A stretch of DNA of 11,725 bases from Gammaproteobacteria bacterium. Its GTDB lineage: Bacteria; Pseudomonadota; Gammaproteobacteria; Steroidobacterales; Steroidobacteraceae. The notes beneath the pieces are model-generated. The model did no database searches. It was given only the letters and a program-made list of their open reading frames with translations, and had not been told where the DNA came from. This document shows positions 1-5,806 of this stretch, in pieces (the stretch's first letter is position 1; each line of letters begins with the position of its first letter). Position numbers and translations under genes: made by a program. The stretch is from contig JAQGOE010000033.1 in the NCBI GenBank assembly GCA_028293725.1, positions 1-11,725 of the forward strand. The letters are read 5' to 3'.

Positions 1-1213
1 TCGTCCCGGATGAGTTGCCGCCCGTCCCCACCCCGGCGTTGGCCTCGGCGTCGACGACGGTGGCAGCGAGCCATGTCCCCAGGTTCCAGGTGAAGGTGTC
101 CCAGTTTTCATAAAAGAGATCAGGCGCCCGCCCGGGGCGTCCGCCGGCGGCCTTGCGCATGTCCTCACCCACGCGCCATGCGGCTTCCTCGTTACCCATA
201 AGCCAGAGGGAATTCATGACATTGTTGTAAGCGATCCAGTAGTCGGGCTTGAGCTTTAGCGCCGTGCGAAAGAGCGTTAGCGCCTCGCGCGGCGAGCCTC
301 CCGTGTTGTTGATGGAATTGGCCCAGACGTTCAGCAGGTACGGGCGATCCTCCTTGGTGGCGCTCCCGAGTGCAGCCCGGCAGAACGCAATGGCCTCCTC
401 GCTCCGTCCGACATCCTGCAGGTAATAGGCCCACCTCGCCGGTTGTGATTTTGAGTAGACGTACTCCGCCGTCTGTGTGGTGAGTTTCTCGATCTCTATG
501 GCGGACCCACTGAAGGTCTTTGGCGGGACGCCGCTGCCGCGAACCGTCAGCGCGAGGCCGCCCGCCGGAGTCCCGATGAGATCGCCCTCGATATGCACGT
601 CATGCCCGAAGCGCTCCCTCAAGAAACGGGAGAGCTCGCCAAGGGAAACCCCAGTCTCTGGCACCTCCAGCTTGACCTGACCCGCCCACGCATCGGACAG
701 CTCCAGCCTTTGAATATTAGTGCGGGTGGCATCCTGAAGACGGCTGAGCTCGTCGAGAAATCCGGCGGCGACGATCTTTCCGCTGGGGACCTGGGCGGGG
801 ACGTTCGGCGCTATATCGAACGGGTCGATGACCACGCGACGGGACGTCACGGCGTCGCGGATCATCACGACCGCGCCGATGCCGATCGCCGTCGCAACGA
901 GTACGACGAAGAGCTGAAAGCCGATACGCAGGCGCAGGCCAAAGCGGCGGATATCCACCTCGCGAGCCTGACCGCGTAGATAGTGAAGGCGTGCCTCGTG
1001 TTCGTCCTTGAGGTGCTCCCTTTGCACCTTCAATAGCTCGGTCTGCTCGCTTAAGAATTCCTCCGTTTTGCGAGAGACCCCGGGATCATTCCATGAGAGC
1101 TTGGCGGCTACTGCCGCTGCGAACGCCTCGGCACTGGCCAGAGCCTCATGAGCCTCAACTTCGGTTTTTTGTTCCTCGTCCTCAAGCGCATTCCCCAACA
1201 AGCCTTCGGCCAT
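1..1213 (-). CDS. Membrane-anchored TPR protein, C-terminus off the left edge
   Basis: This open frame of 404 codons has no stop before the left edge, so the protein is partial. The ATG at 1213-1211 is preceded by AAGGAG with a 6-base spacer. Residues 1-90 are acidic and charged, with likely helix or coiled coil around 45-90. A single hydrophobic segment at about 97-118 follows Arg-rich sequence (IRRFGLRLR), suggesting a cytoplasmic N-terminus and an exported C-terminal part. Residues about 125-235 (PFDIAPN, LLDELSRL-like and LGELSRFLRERFG segments) recall the TolB/FlgO-like domain placed before TPRs in adenylate-cyclase-type proteins; this is inference. Residues about 255-350 contain TPR-like helices, including REALTLFRTALKLKPDYW and NEEAAWRVGEDM. 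The function is unknown; TPRs usually mediate protein contacts. An 81-codon frame ends at its start codon with a TAATG overlap. Confidence 0.85.
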   Translation of the reverse strand, partial: MAEGLLGNALEDEEQKTEVEAHEALASAEAFAAAVAAKLSWNDPGVSRKTEEFLSEQTELLKVQREHLKDEHEARLHYLRGQAREVDIRRFGLRLRIGFQLFVVLVATAIGIGAVVMIRDAVTSRRVVIDPFDIAPNVPAQVPSGKIVAAGFLDELSRLQDATRTNIQRLELSDAWAGQVKLEVPETGVSLGELSRFLRERFGHDVHIEGDLIGTPAGGLALTVRGSGVPPKTFSGSAIEIEKLTTQTAEYVYSKSQPARWAYYLQDVGRSEEAIAFCRAALGSATKEDRPYLLNVWANSINNTGGSPREALTLFRTALKLKPDYWIAYNNVMNSLWLMGNEEAAWRVGEDMRKAAGGRPGRAPDLFYENWDTFTWNLGTWLAATVVDAEANAGVGTGGNSSGT

Positions 1214-1458
1214 TACAGACTCCTTCTTTTGGCTATATTCGGCCGCGCGCCCCCCTCCTGGCAACTTTGGCGCTGTTGGTGTGGCCAAATGACGCGCGGC
1301 TGCGCAGTTGGGCGGCGTTTGCCACTGTCCCCATCGAGGCCTGCCAGACCGCGCGGCTCTGCGCGCAACAGCTGCGCGTAAGCCGGCGCACCCCCTTTGG
1401 AAAGGGCCTGCCTCGTTGGAACATCAAGACGATCTGCCAGGCGCGGGAACAGTTCCAT
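1213..1458 (-). CDS. Possible small ORF (81 aa) overlapping the TPR gene start
   Basis: An ATG at 1458 opens an 81-codon frame whose TAA shares bases with the ATG of the TPR protein (TAATG), an arrangement that can couple translation. The first 50 codons have G/C-rich third positions and a plausible composition (ELFPRLADRLDVPTRQALS). The second half is rich in Gln, Arg and Gly and looks less like a protein. No good Shine-Dalgarno lies before 1458, and I recognise no family. The overlap could be chance, since the Shine-Dalgarno of the TPR gene falls inside the last codons. Treat as doubtful. Confidence 0.25.
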   Translation of the reverse strand: MELFPRLADRLDVPTRQALSKGGAPAYAQLLRAEPRGLAGLDGDSGKRRPTAQPRVIWPHQQRQSCQEGGARPNIAKRRSL

Positions 1459-1714
1459 TTTGAAAGTCCGATCCGCTTTCGCAGAGAACTCTCTTGGGCG
1501 CTGTTACTCTTACACCGAATGCAACACCACTTTTCCAAAGAATCCCGCGAGGAAAGTTCGGCCGCGGTACAGAAGTCAAGTACGCCACATCGCTACACGA
1601 AGAAGTAACCAGGACCGTGGTTAACCTTTGTGTAAGCCATCAATTCTACAACTTCCGACATTTTGTCAAGCTGATAGCTTGATGGGAATCCCCTGCATGC
1701 ACAAGCTTCGATCC
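1214..1714. other. Intergenic region between divergent TPR and lipoprotein genes
   Basis: About 500 bases separate the divergent starts at 1213 (minus) and 1715 (plus). Apart from the doubtful 81-codon frame, I find no convincing gene. Plus-strand frames through 1093-1682 have a random-looking composition and no family resemblance. Base composition drops toward AT from about 1600, as expected for a promoter region, but I could not place a -35/-10 pair with good spacing. A 17-base inverted repeat lies at 1666-1682. Confidence 0.6.
1666..1682. promoter_or_regulatory. 17-base perfect inverted repeat before the lipoprotein gene
   Basis: TCAAGCT-GAT-AGCTTGA has two perfect 7-base arms around a 3-base centre, ending 32 bases before the chosen lipoprotein ATG (15 before the alternative ATG at 1697). 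It could be an operator for a dimeric regulator or a small hairpin in the leader. No run of T follows, so it is not a terminator. The regulator is unknown. Confidence 0.4.
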
Positions 1715-2125
1715 ATGAGAAAACTCATCGCGCTGGCCGGACTGTTGTCCAGCGTGGCTCTGTCCGGCTGTCAGTTGAGCCCAGCGCACACCACGGCCCA
1801 CAGCTATTCGACCGTCATCTACGTAAAGCTGTCCGACTGGCAGCCCGCCACCAACACAGCGGGGCAGAAGGGCTTCGCGGTCGATCGGACCGTGCCCGAG
1901 TTGACCGACGAGGTCGTGGACCACGGCGGTGTCGCGGTTTACTACATGTTCGAAGGATCGGATCGGTACGAGCCGTTGCCGCTGGTATTCAACAGCGTGA
2001 TCTACCACGCCTATCATTCAAAAGGAAAACTGTCCCTGCGCATGTTTTCCGCTATCGGCCAGAATCTGGGGGAGCGGCCTCCGCCGGAGGTCACGGACCT
2101 CAAAGCAAAGATTGTAATCTTCTGA
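1715..2125 (+). CDS. Small predicted outer-membrane lipoprotein (136 aa)
   Basis: The ATG at 1715 gives MRKLIALAGLLSSVALSGC: positive N-terminus, hydrophobic core and lipobox LSGC with the lipidated Cys at residue 19. Gln, not Asp, follows the Cys, favouring outer-membrane sorting in a Gram-negative cell. Upstream in-frame ATGs at 1628, 1682 and 1697 would only lengthen the leader; none, including 1715, has a strong Shine-Dalgarno. The mature 118 residues look beta-rich. From memory, the pattern W-P-x-T then a V-x-D-x-G-x-V-x-V-Y stretch, a PLP motif and a hydrophobic end (KIVIF) resembles a domain common in Bacteroidota surface proteins, often behind collagen-like repeats. I cannot verify this. 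Function unknown. Its last 112 bases overlap a gene on the other strand. Confidence 0.8.
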   Translation: MRKLIALAGLLSSVALSGCQLSPAHTTAHSYSTVIYVKLSDWQPATNTAGQKGFAVDRTVPELTDEVVDHGGVAVYYMFEGSDRYEPLPLVFNSVIYHAYHSKGKLSLRMFSAIGQNLGERPPPEVTDLKAKIVIF

Positions 2126-2775
2126 CGGTTGCCACCGCCTGCGGCAGCGCGCGGTTCGGCGCCGGTGGTTACCTCCCTGAGATTTCTACCGCTCACGACC
2201 GTGCATGCGGGCGGCCCGAGCCTCGACCCTACGTCCGCGGTATCTCGCATGATCCGAATCAGTGTGGTCCCGACGGTCACGCGATCGGACAGCGACGCAA
2301 ACCTCAAGGCGCGAGCCGACGCAAACTGGATCTCGCGTAGTCCGCCGCTCAGCACGACCGTGGAGGGGCCGTAGACCGATCCACCTATTCGGCGAGCTAG
2401 ACAGTACAGAAACCGATCCAGCTGGCGAGTGACGTTCGCATGCATCCGGCTGTCCGACTGCTCGAGACGCGCGAGCCGGGTTTCGACAGCGGCCTGCTCC
2501 AACTTCACCAGGGCAGTGTCCCAATCGCCCGCGCACCACTGGCCCGACTCGATCCGGTGCAACATGGCGACATTGAACGTCTGAAGATATTCGCCCAGGC
2601 TTGCAAGGAAGCTCAATCCCGGCCCGTACGCGAAGCGCGCTAGCGCGCACCGAGGCCAGAGCTCGGCAAGTGCTGAGTTGACGAGCGCCGCGGCGCCAAA
2701 GAAGCGTGTATGCGAATGGAGTTTCCGATCCCATTCACCATACAACTCAACACGGGCCGCGAACGTGTCGTTCAT
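2014..2775 (-). CDS. Uncharacterised protein (253 aa), convergent overlap at its 3' end
   Basis: I do not recognise a family. The ATG at 2775 (MNDTFAARVELYGEW) is preceded by GAGG with a 6-base spacer. The frame stays open further up to a GTG at 2913, but that start lacks a Shine-Dalgarno and would overlap the truncated dehydrogenase. Third positions are G/C-rich across most of the frame, so it looks coding. Residues 1-175 look largely helical, with many Ala, Leu and Arg and with Trp in the first 90 residues; no signal peptide or membrane segment is visible. After about residue 215 the sequence becomes Gly/Arg-rich and irregular, and the last 37 codons run antisense through the lipoprotein gene. 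The true end may have been lost, with the frame running on. It starts 34 bases after the truncated dehydrogenase, so it may be the last gene of that transcript. Confidence 0.6.
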   Translation of the reverse strand: MNDTFAARVELYGEWDRKLHSHTRFFGAAALVNSALAELWPRCALARFAYGPGLSFLASLGEYLQTFNVAMLHRIESGQWCAGDWDTALVKLEQAAVETRLARLEQSDSRMHANVTRQLDRFLYCLARRIGGSVYGPSTVVLSGGLREIQFASARALRFASLSDRVTVGTTLIRIMRDTADVGSRLGPPACTVVSGRNLREVTTGAEPRAAAGGGNRQKITIFALRSVTSGGGRSPRFWPIAENMRRDSFPFE

Positions 2776-2809
2776 CCAAGGCCTCAAGCAAGAATCATAC
2801 TTACCCCGG

Positions 2810-3367
2810 CTATGCAACATGGCAGGTGTATGGCGCAGCCGCCCCGGCAGGAAGCTTGCTACGGTCCTGTATGGACATGCCGCTCCTCGCTCGTGAGCCC
2901 AGGGTTCGCTCACTGGAGTGAGGCGCTAACGTATTGACGGCCAGGGTTTTCGCGTGACCCTCGGGTGTCGTTCCACGACTTGGCTCAAGGTAGATGCCGG
3001 CGTTGTGGATAATAGCGTCCATCCGTCCGATCTTGTTGACTTGGTCGGCAATTGCCCGCGTCTCAACAGCACTGCTGAGATCACCGATGACAACCCCTCC
3101 CGATCGGGGAGCCAAATCCGCGAGCGCGGCGGCGCGTTCCGAGGAACGTGCATGCAGAACAACTTCGTGGCCTTCGGCCATGAGGGCGCGCGCTGCTGCT
3201 CGGCCGAGTCCATCGGTGGAACCAGTGATGAAGATGCGACGCATGTGATGCTCCTTTGACGAGCCCGAATTTGCGCGCGAAGTCGTGGAAAAGCACAACA
3301 TGAGGCCGCCCGCAGTGAGGGCTTTCAGAAGATTGCGCCGGGAAGGTTGGCGAGAGTCGATGCTCAC
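2810..3367 (-). pseudogene. Truncated short-chain dehydrogenase with an in-frame Tat-like leader
   Basis: Counting from the ATG at 3244 (Shine-Dalgarno AAGGAG, 6-base spacer), the protein has the NAD(P)-binding TGSTDGLG at residues 7-14, an acidic DLS at 55-57, HNAG at 80-83 and the family Asn in VNTLAP at 104. The match then ends: residues 109-144 are unrelated and a TAG follows. The catalytic YxxxK and the substrate half are missing, and family members are usually 230-300 residues, so it is probably inactive. In frame upstream, a GTG at 3367 with GGAG before it adds 41 residues carrying SRRNLLK, a hydrophobic stretch and TSRA, a twin-arginine export signal. A Rossmann enzyme of this type normally stays in the cytoplasm, so the leader may be a remnant of another gene, or the ATG at 3244 may be the real start. 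It lies 70 bases after the alcohol dehydrogenase stop. Confidence 0.75.
2909..2922. repeat. Short palindrome at the dehydrogenase break point
   Basis: CTCACT-GG-AGTGAG is a 14-base inverted repeat with 6-base arms. It sits where the short-chain dehydrogenase stops matching its family, after NTLAP at codon 108, about base 2921. It may mark a deletion or insertion junction, or be chance. No T-run follows on either strand, so a terminator is unlikely. Confidence 0.35.
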
Positions 3368-3437
3368 GTCGCGCTCTCCGGTTGGCCGAGACGGGCTTTC
3401 ATTCTGGCGAGGATGAAGACTCTGCGATCCACGCGCC

Positions 3438-4454
3438 TCAGGGCCGCAGCAGCGTCTTGATCGCGCGGCGTTCATCCATGGCGCGATAGGCCTCCGCGAC
3501 CTGTTCGAGTGGCAAAGTGAGATCGAATACCTTTCCCGGGTTGATCTTGCCGTTCCACACGAGATCGATCAGCTTCGGCAGAAAGCGCCGCACCGGGGCA
3601 GGCCCACCATGCAGGTGGACATGGGCATAGAAAAGCGCCTCTCCGTTGAGCTCCACGTCATGCGGGACGCCGACGTAGCTCACGTAACCGCCGCGGCGGC
3701 TCGACTGGATCGCCTGCATCATCGACTCCTGGGTACCGACACATTCCAACACAGAGTCCGCGCCGATGCCATCGGTCATGTCCTTCAGGCGAGCTACGCC
3801 CTCATCCCCACGTTCCGCCACGATGTCAGTGGCTCCAAACTCGCGGGCGAGCTTCTGTCGGGTTTCGTGCCGACTCATTACAATGATCCGCTCGGCACCC
3901 ATCTGCTTGGCCGAAAGGACGCCCAGCAAACCGACCGCACCATCTCCGACAACCACCACTGTCGCGCCCGGCTTCACGTTGGCGGCATCCGCGGCGAACC
4001 ACCCGGTACCCATGACGTCGGACAGCGCAAGGAGGCTTGGAACAAGCTGCGCCGGGGGGACGTCGGGTGTCCTAACCAGAGTGCCGTCCGCAAGCGGCAC
4101 GCGCAGTACCGGGGCCTGCGCAGTGCCGATAAACTCGCGGTGCTGACACGACGACTGATAGCCAACCCGACAGTTCGGGCAGCTGTTGTCGGACGCAAAA
4201 AAGGATCCGATCACGAACTGACCGGGCTTGATCGACCTGACGGCACTTCCCACCTCCTCCACGATTCCACAGTACTCGTGCCCCATTGGCGTGGGCTGCG
4301 TGGTGGGATTGATGCCGCGATAAGGCCATAGATCCGAGCCGCAAACGCACGTTGCAGCCGTCCTGACGATGGCATCCGTCGGATTCAGAATCTTTGGCGC
4401 TTCGCGCTCCTCGAAGCGCACGTCGCGCGGACCGTAAAGCACAGCTCCTCGCAT
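3438..4454 (-). CDS. Zinc-dependent alcohol dehydrogenase family protein (338 aa)
   Basis: This is a medium-chain dehydrogenase of normal length that probably oxidises an alcohol or reduces an aldehyde or ketone with NAD(P); the substrate cannot be read from sequence. The N-terminal GroES-like domain has the catalytic zinc motif CGSDLWPYRG (Cys38) and GHE (His59, Glu60), with a further likely ligand at Asp146 in LSDVMGTG. The structural zinc loop shows Cys92, Cys95 and Cys103 but not the usual fourth Cys; three cysteines are, as far as I recall, normal in this subgroup. The Rossmann motif GDGAVG is at about 170-175. The ATG at 4454 has AAAGGAG with a 7-base spacer. The frame is open further upstream to 4901, but that stretch is antisense-like overlap with the YihY gene. 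A palindrome and a possible 34-codon ORF lie just upstream. Confidence 0.93.
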   Translation of the reverse strand: MRGAVLYGPRDVRFEEREAPKILNPTDAIVRTAATCVCGSDLWPYRGINPTTQPTPMGHEYCGIVEEVGSAVRSIKPGQFVIGSFFASDNSCPNCRVGYQSSCQHREFIGTAQAPVLRVPLADGTLVRTPDVPPAQLVPSLLALSDVMGTGWFAADAANVKPGATVVVVGDGAVGLLGVLSAKQMGAERIIVMSRHETRQKLAREFGATDIVAERGDEGVARLKDMTDGIGADSVLECVGTQESMMQAIQSSRRGGYVSYVGVPHDVELNGEALFYAHVHLHGGPAPVRRFLPKLIDLVWNGKINPGKVFDLTLPLEQVAEAYRAMDERRAIKTLLRP

Positions 4455-4467
4455 GAGGTTTCTCCTT

Positions 4468-4572
4468 TTACGCAGGCATTGCCTGCTCACCGTCGATCCG
4501 GGCCATATCGAAGACAACGTCATAAGCACTGCCGGACAGCCATACCAGCGCATCATGTTGAGTGCCTGGCAT
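4468..4572 (-). CDS. Possible 34-aa small ORF between the YihY and dehydrogenase genes
   Basis: Six bases after the TGA of the YihY gene, in the same frame, an ATG at 4572 opens a 34-codon frame (MPGTQHDALVWLSGSAYDVV at its start). It ends with a TAA that touches the Shine-Dalgarno of the alcohol dehydrogenase, so it could act as a coupled leader peptide. The amino-acid composition is protein-like, with balanced hydrophobic and acidic residues. Its own ribosome site is weak (GGG about 3 bases before the ATG). It could instead be the last piece of a lost gene, or an extension reached by TGA readthrough. I recognise no family. Confidence 0.3.
   Translation of the reverse strand: MPGTQHDALVWLSGSAYDVVFDMARIDGEQAMPA
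4472..4486. promoter_or_regulatory. 15-base perfect palindrome beside the dehydrogenase ribosome site
   Basis: GCAGGCATTGCCTGC has two perfect 7-base arms around one central base. It sits immediately upstream of the AAAGGAG of the alcohol dehydrogenase, within the last codons of the 34-codon frame. Its size and symmetry suit an operator for a dimeric repressor, or a leader hairpin able to affect ribosome access. No promoter was placed around it, so the role is inferred. Confidence 0.4.
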
Positions 4573-4578
4573 AACCCA

Positions 4579-5556
4579 TCAAGGACGACGCTGTGAGCCG
4601 TCAGATTCTTTGGCTCCGCCGGGGGCTGATCCAGCGGCGATACTCGTGGCGGTCCCCGTGTCACCTGCCGCCCGTGCTCGTCTTGCGGAACAGAGGGATC
4701 CGAGCTGATAGGCATAGCTACGGGTAAACTCGGCGCCCAACAGAAAGATCTGCGCGGAGTAGTAGACCCACACGAGCAACACCACCACTGAGCCTGCCGC
4801 GCCGTATGTGGAGGCGAGGCCGCTGTTGCCGAGGTACGCGCCGATGACGAATTTTCCAATAGTGAACAACAGTGCGGTGACCACGGCACCGATGAATACA
4901 TCGCGCCAGGAGACGCGCACGCTGGGTAGCACCTTGTAGATCGTCCCGAACAAAGCGACGACGAGCGCGAAAGAGAAGACGACGTTCAGCCAACCAACGA
5001 CTGCGGCGATGAGTCCTTCGCCACCCCAGAACCGCTCAAGGGTCGTCAGAGCCGCACTGATGACCAGCGAGACCAACAGCAGAAATCCGAGCGCGAGGAT
5101 GAGCCCGACCGACAACACGCGTGTGCGAATGAAGTACCAGAAGCCTTGGCGCTTCTCGGAAGGCACATCCCAGATCTGATCCAGTCCGGTCTTCAACTCC
5201 GCGAGCGCGGTGTTCGCGCCAATCAAGAGCGTGACGACACTGACGATCGTGGCAATCAGACCGGCACCGGGGCGGCCCGCATTTTCCAGCACTGCCTGGA
5301 CCGCGCTCGCGCCCATCGTTCCGATCAAACCCCGGATCTGCTCGACGATCTCGCCACGAGCGGCCTGCTCCCCGAAAAAGACTCCCGCGATGGCGATCGA
5401 CAGGACGAGTACAGGCGCCAGCGAGAACACGGTGTAAAACGCGAGCGCCGCACCGGTGCGCGCCACCTGATGACGCATCCATCCGTCGATCGAGTCGCGG
5501 CCGAGATTCCACACATATTTGCGGAAAGGGCCAATATTTTCTGTGGAGGCGCTCAC
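4579..5556 (-). CDS. YihY/BrkB (UPF0761) family inner-membrane protein (325 aa)
   Basis: The sequence fits the YihY/virulence factor BrkB family. AALAFYTVFSLAPVLVL is the hallmark first membrane segment, followed by about six hydrophobic segments at roughly 36-61, 101-116, 148-172, 183-209, 218-243 and 252-275. Other family features are the LIGAN-x-ALAEL loop, LDQIWDVP, a P-S-V-x-VSWRDVFIGA segment and the ending SAQIFLLGAEFTRSYA. The family's transport substrate or role is unsettled; the BrkB link to serum resistance came from Bordetella and an RNase BN assignment has been withdrawn. The tail after residue 285 is polar and rich in Ala, Gly and Ser. The start is GTG at 5556 with AGGG and a 6-base spacer; the next residues (SASTENIGPFRKY) fit the family's cytoplasmic N-terminus. 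It heads the presumed minus-strand transcript. Confidence 0.92.
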   Translation of the reverse strand: MSASTENIGPFRKYVWNLGRDSIDGWMRHQVARTGAALAFYTVFSLAPVLVLSIAIAGVFFGEQAARGEIVEQIRGLIGTMGASAVQAVLENAGRPGAGLIATIVSVVTLLIGANTALAELKTGLDQIWDVPSEKRQGFWYFIRTRVLSVGLILALGFLLLVSLVISAALTTLERFWGGEGLIAAVVGWLNVVFSFALVVALFGTIYKVLPSVRVSWRDVFIGAVVTALLFTIGKFVIGAYLGNSGLASTYGAAGSVVVLLVWVYYSAQIFLLGAEFTRSYAYQLGSLCSARRARAAGDTGTATSIAAGSAPGGAKESDGSQRRP

Positions 5557-5806
5557 GAGTATCCCTGCGATGATGAACGCGGCGGGCGGCCAGCATTGCG
5601 GGGATTGACTATCCGCGAGCGGACCGTCCGGTCATCCAGCGGTCGTGGTGACATTCAAGCAAAGTTCATACCCACGATATCTGTAGCACTCACCGGTACG
5701 ATTGCCGGGTGAATCGTACAGGAGTAAAGAGCCGAGCAGAGGCCACACCTTTTGCTTGGCCGCGGCTCAGAACCAACGAGGTTGCAAGCTTCCGACGAAA
5801 TGCAAT
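5557..5806. other. Intergenic region between the kinase and YihY genes
   Basis: These 250 bases lie between the stop of the kinase gene and the GTG of the YihY gene, both on the minus strand. They contain the hairpin at 5729-5768 and no convincing coding frame. I could not place a clear promoter for the YihY gene here, although it is the natural location for one. Confidence 0.6.
5729..5768 (-). terminator. Candidate terminator after the kinase gene
   Basis: On the minus strand, GAGCCG and CGGCTC form a 6-base outer stem. An inner GGCC/GGCC pair sits around a 13-base loop, and TTTACT follows the stem. It starts about 38 bases after the kinase stop. The T-run is short and the stem is interrupted, so it would be a modest terminator. 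It would separate the kinase from the YihY-led cluster. Confidence 0.4.

Noticed and set aside
1093..1608. 171-codon plus-strand frame across the TPR gene start
   Set aside because: It overlaps the antisense of the TPR gene, has a random-looking Arg/Pro/His-rich composition, no ribosome site and no family resemblance.
2132..2168. Inverted repeat CCACCG...CGGTGG after the lipoprotein stop as a terminator
   Set aside because: The 6-base arms are separated by 25 bases, no T-run follows, and the region is inside the convergent coding frame.
2776..2913. Extension of the 253-residue gene to a GTG at 2913
   Set aside because: No Shine-Dalgarno precedes it, it overlaps the truncated dehydrogenase, and GAGG before ATG 2775 gives a better start.
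4455..4901. 149-codon N-terminal extension of the alcohol dehydrogenase
   Set aside because: The extra residues are Ser/Arg/Cys-rich antisense of the YihY gene; the family start is MRGAVLYGP at 4454 with a strong Shine-Dalgarno.
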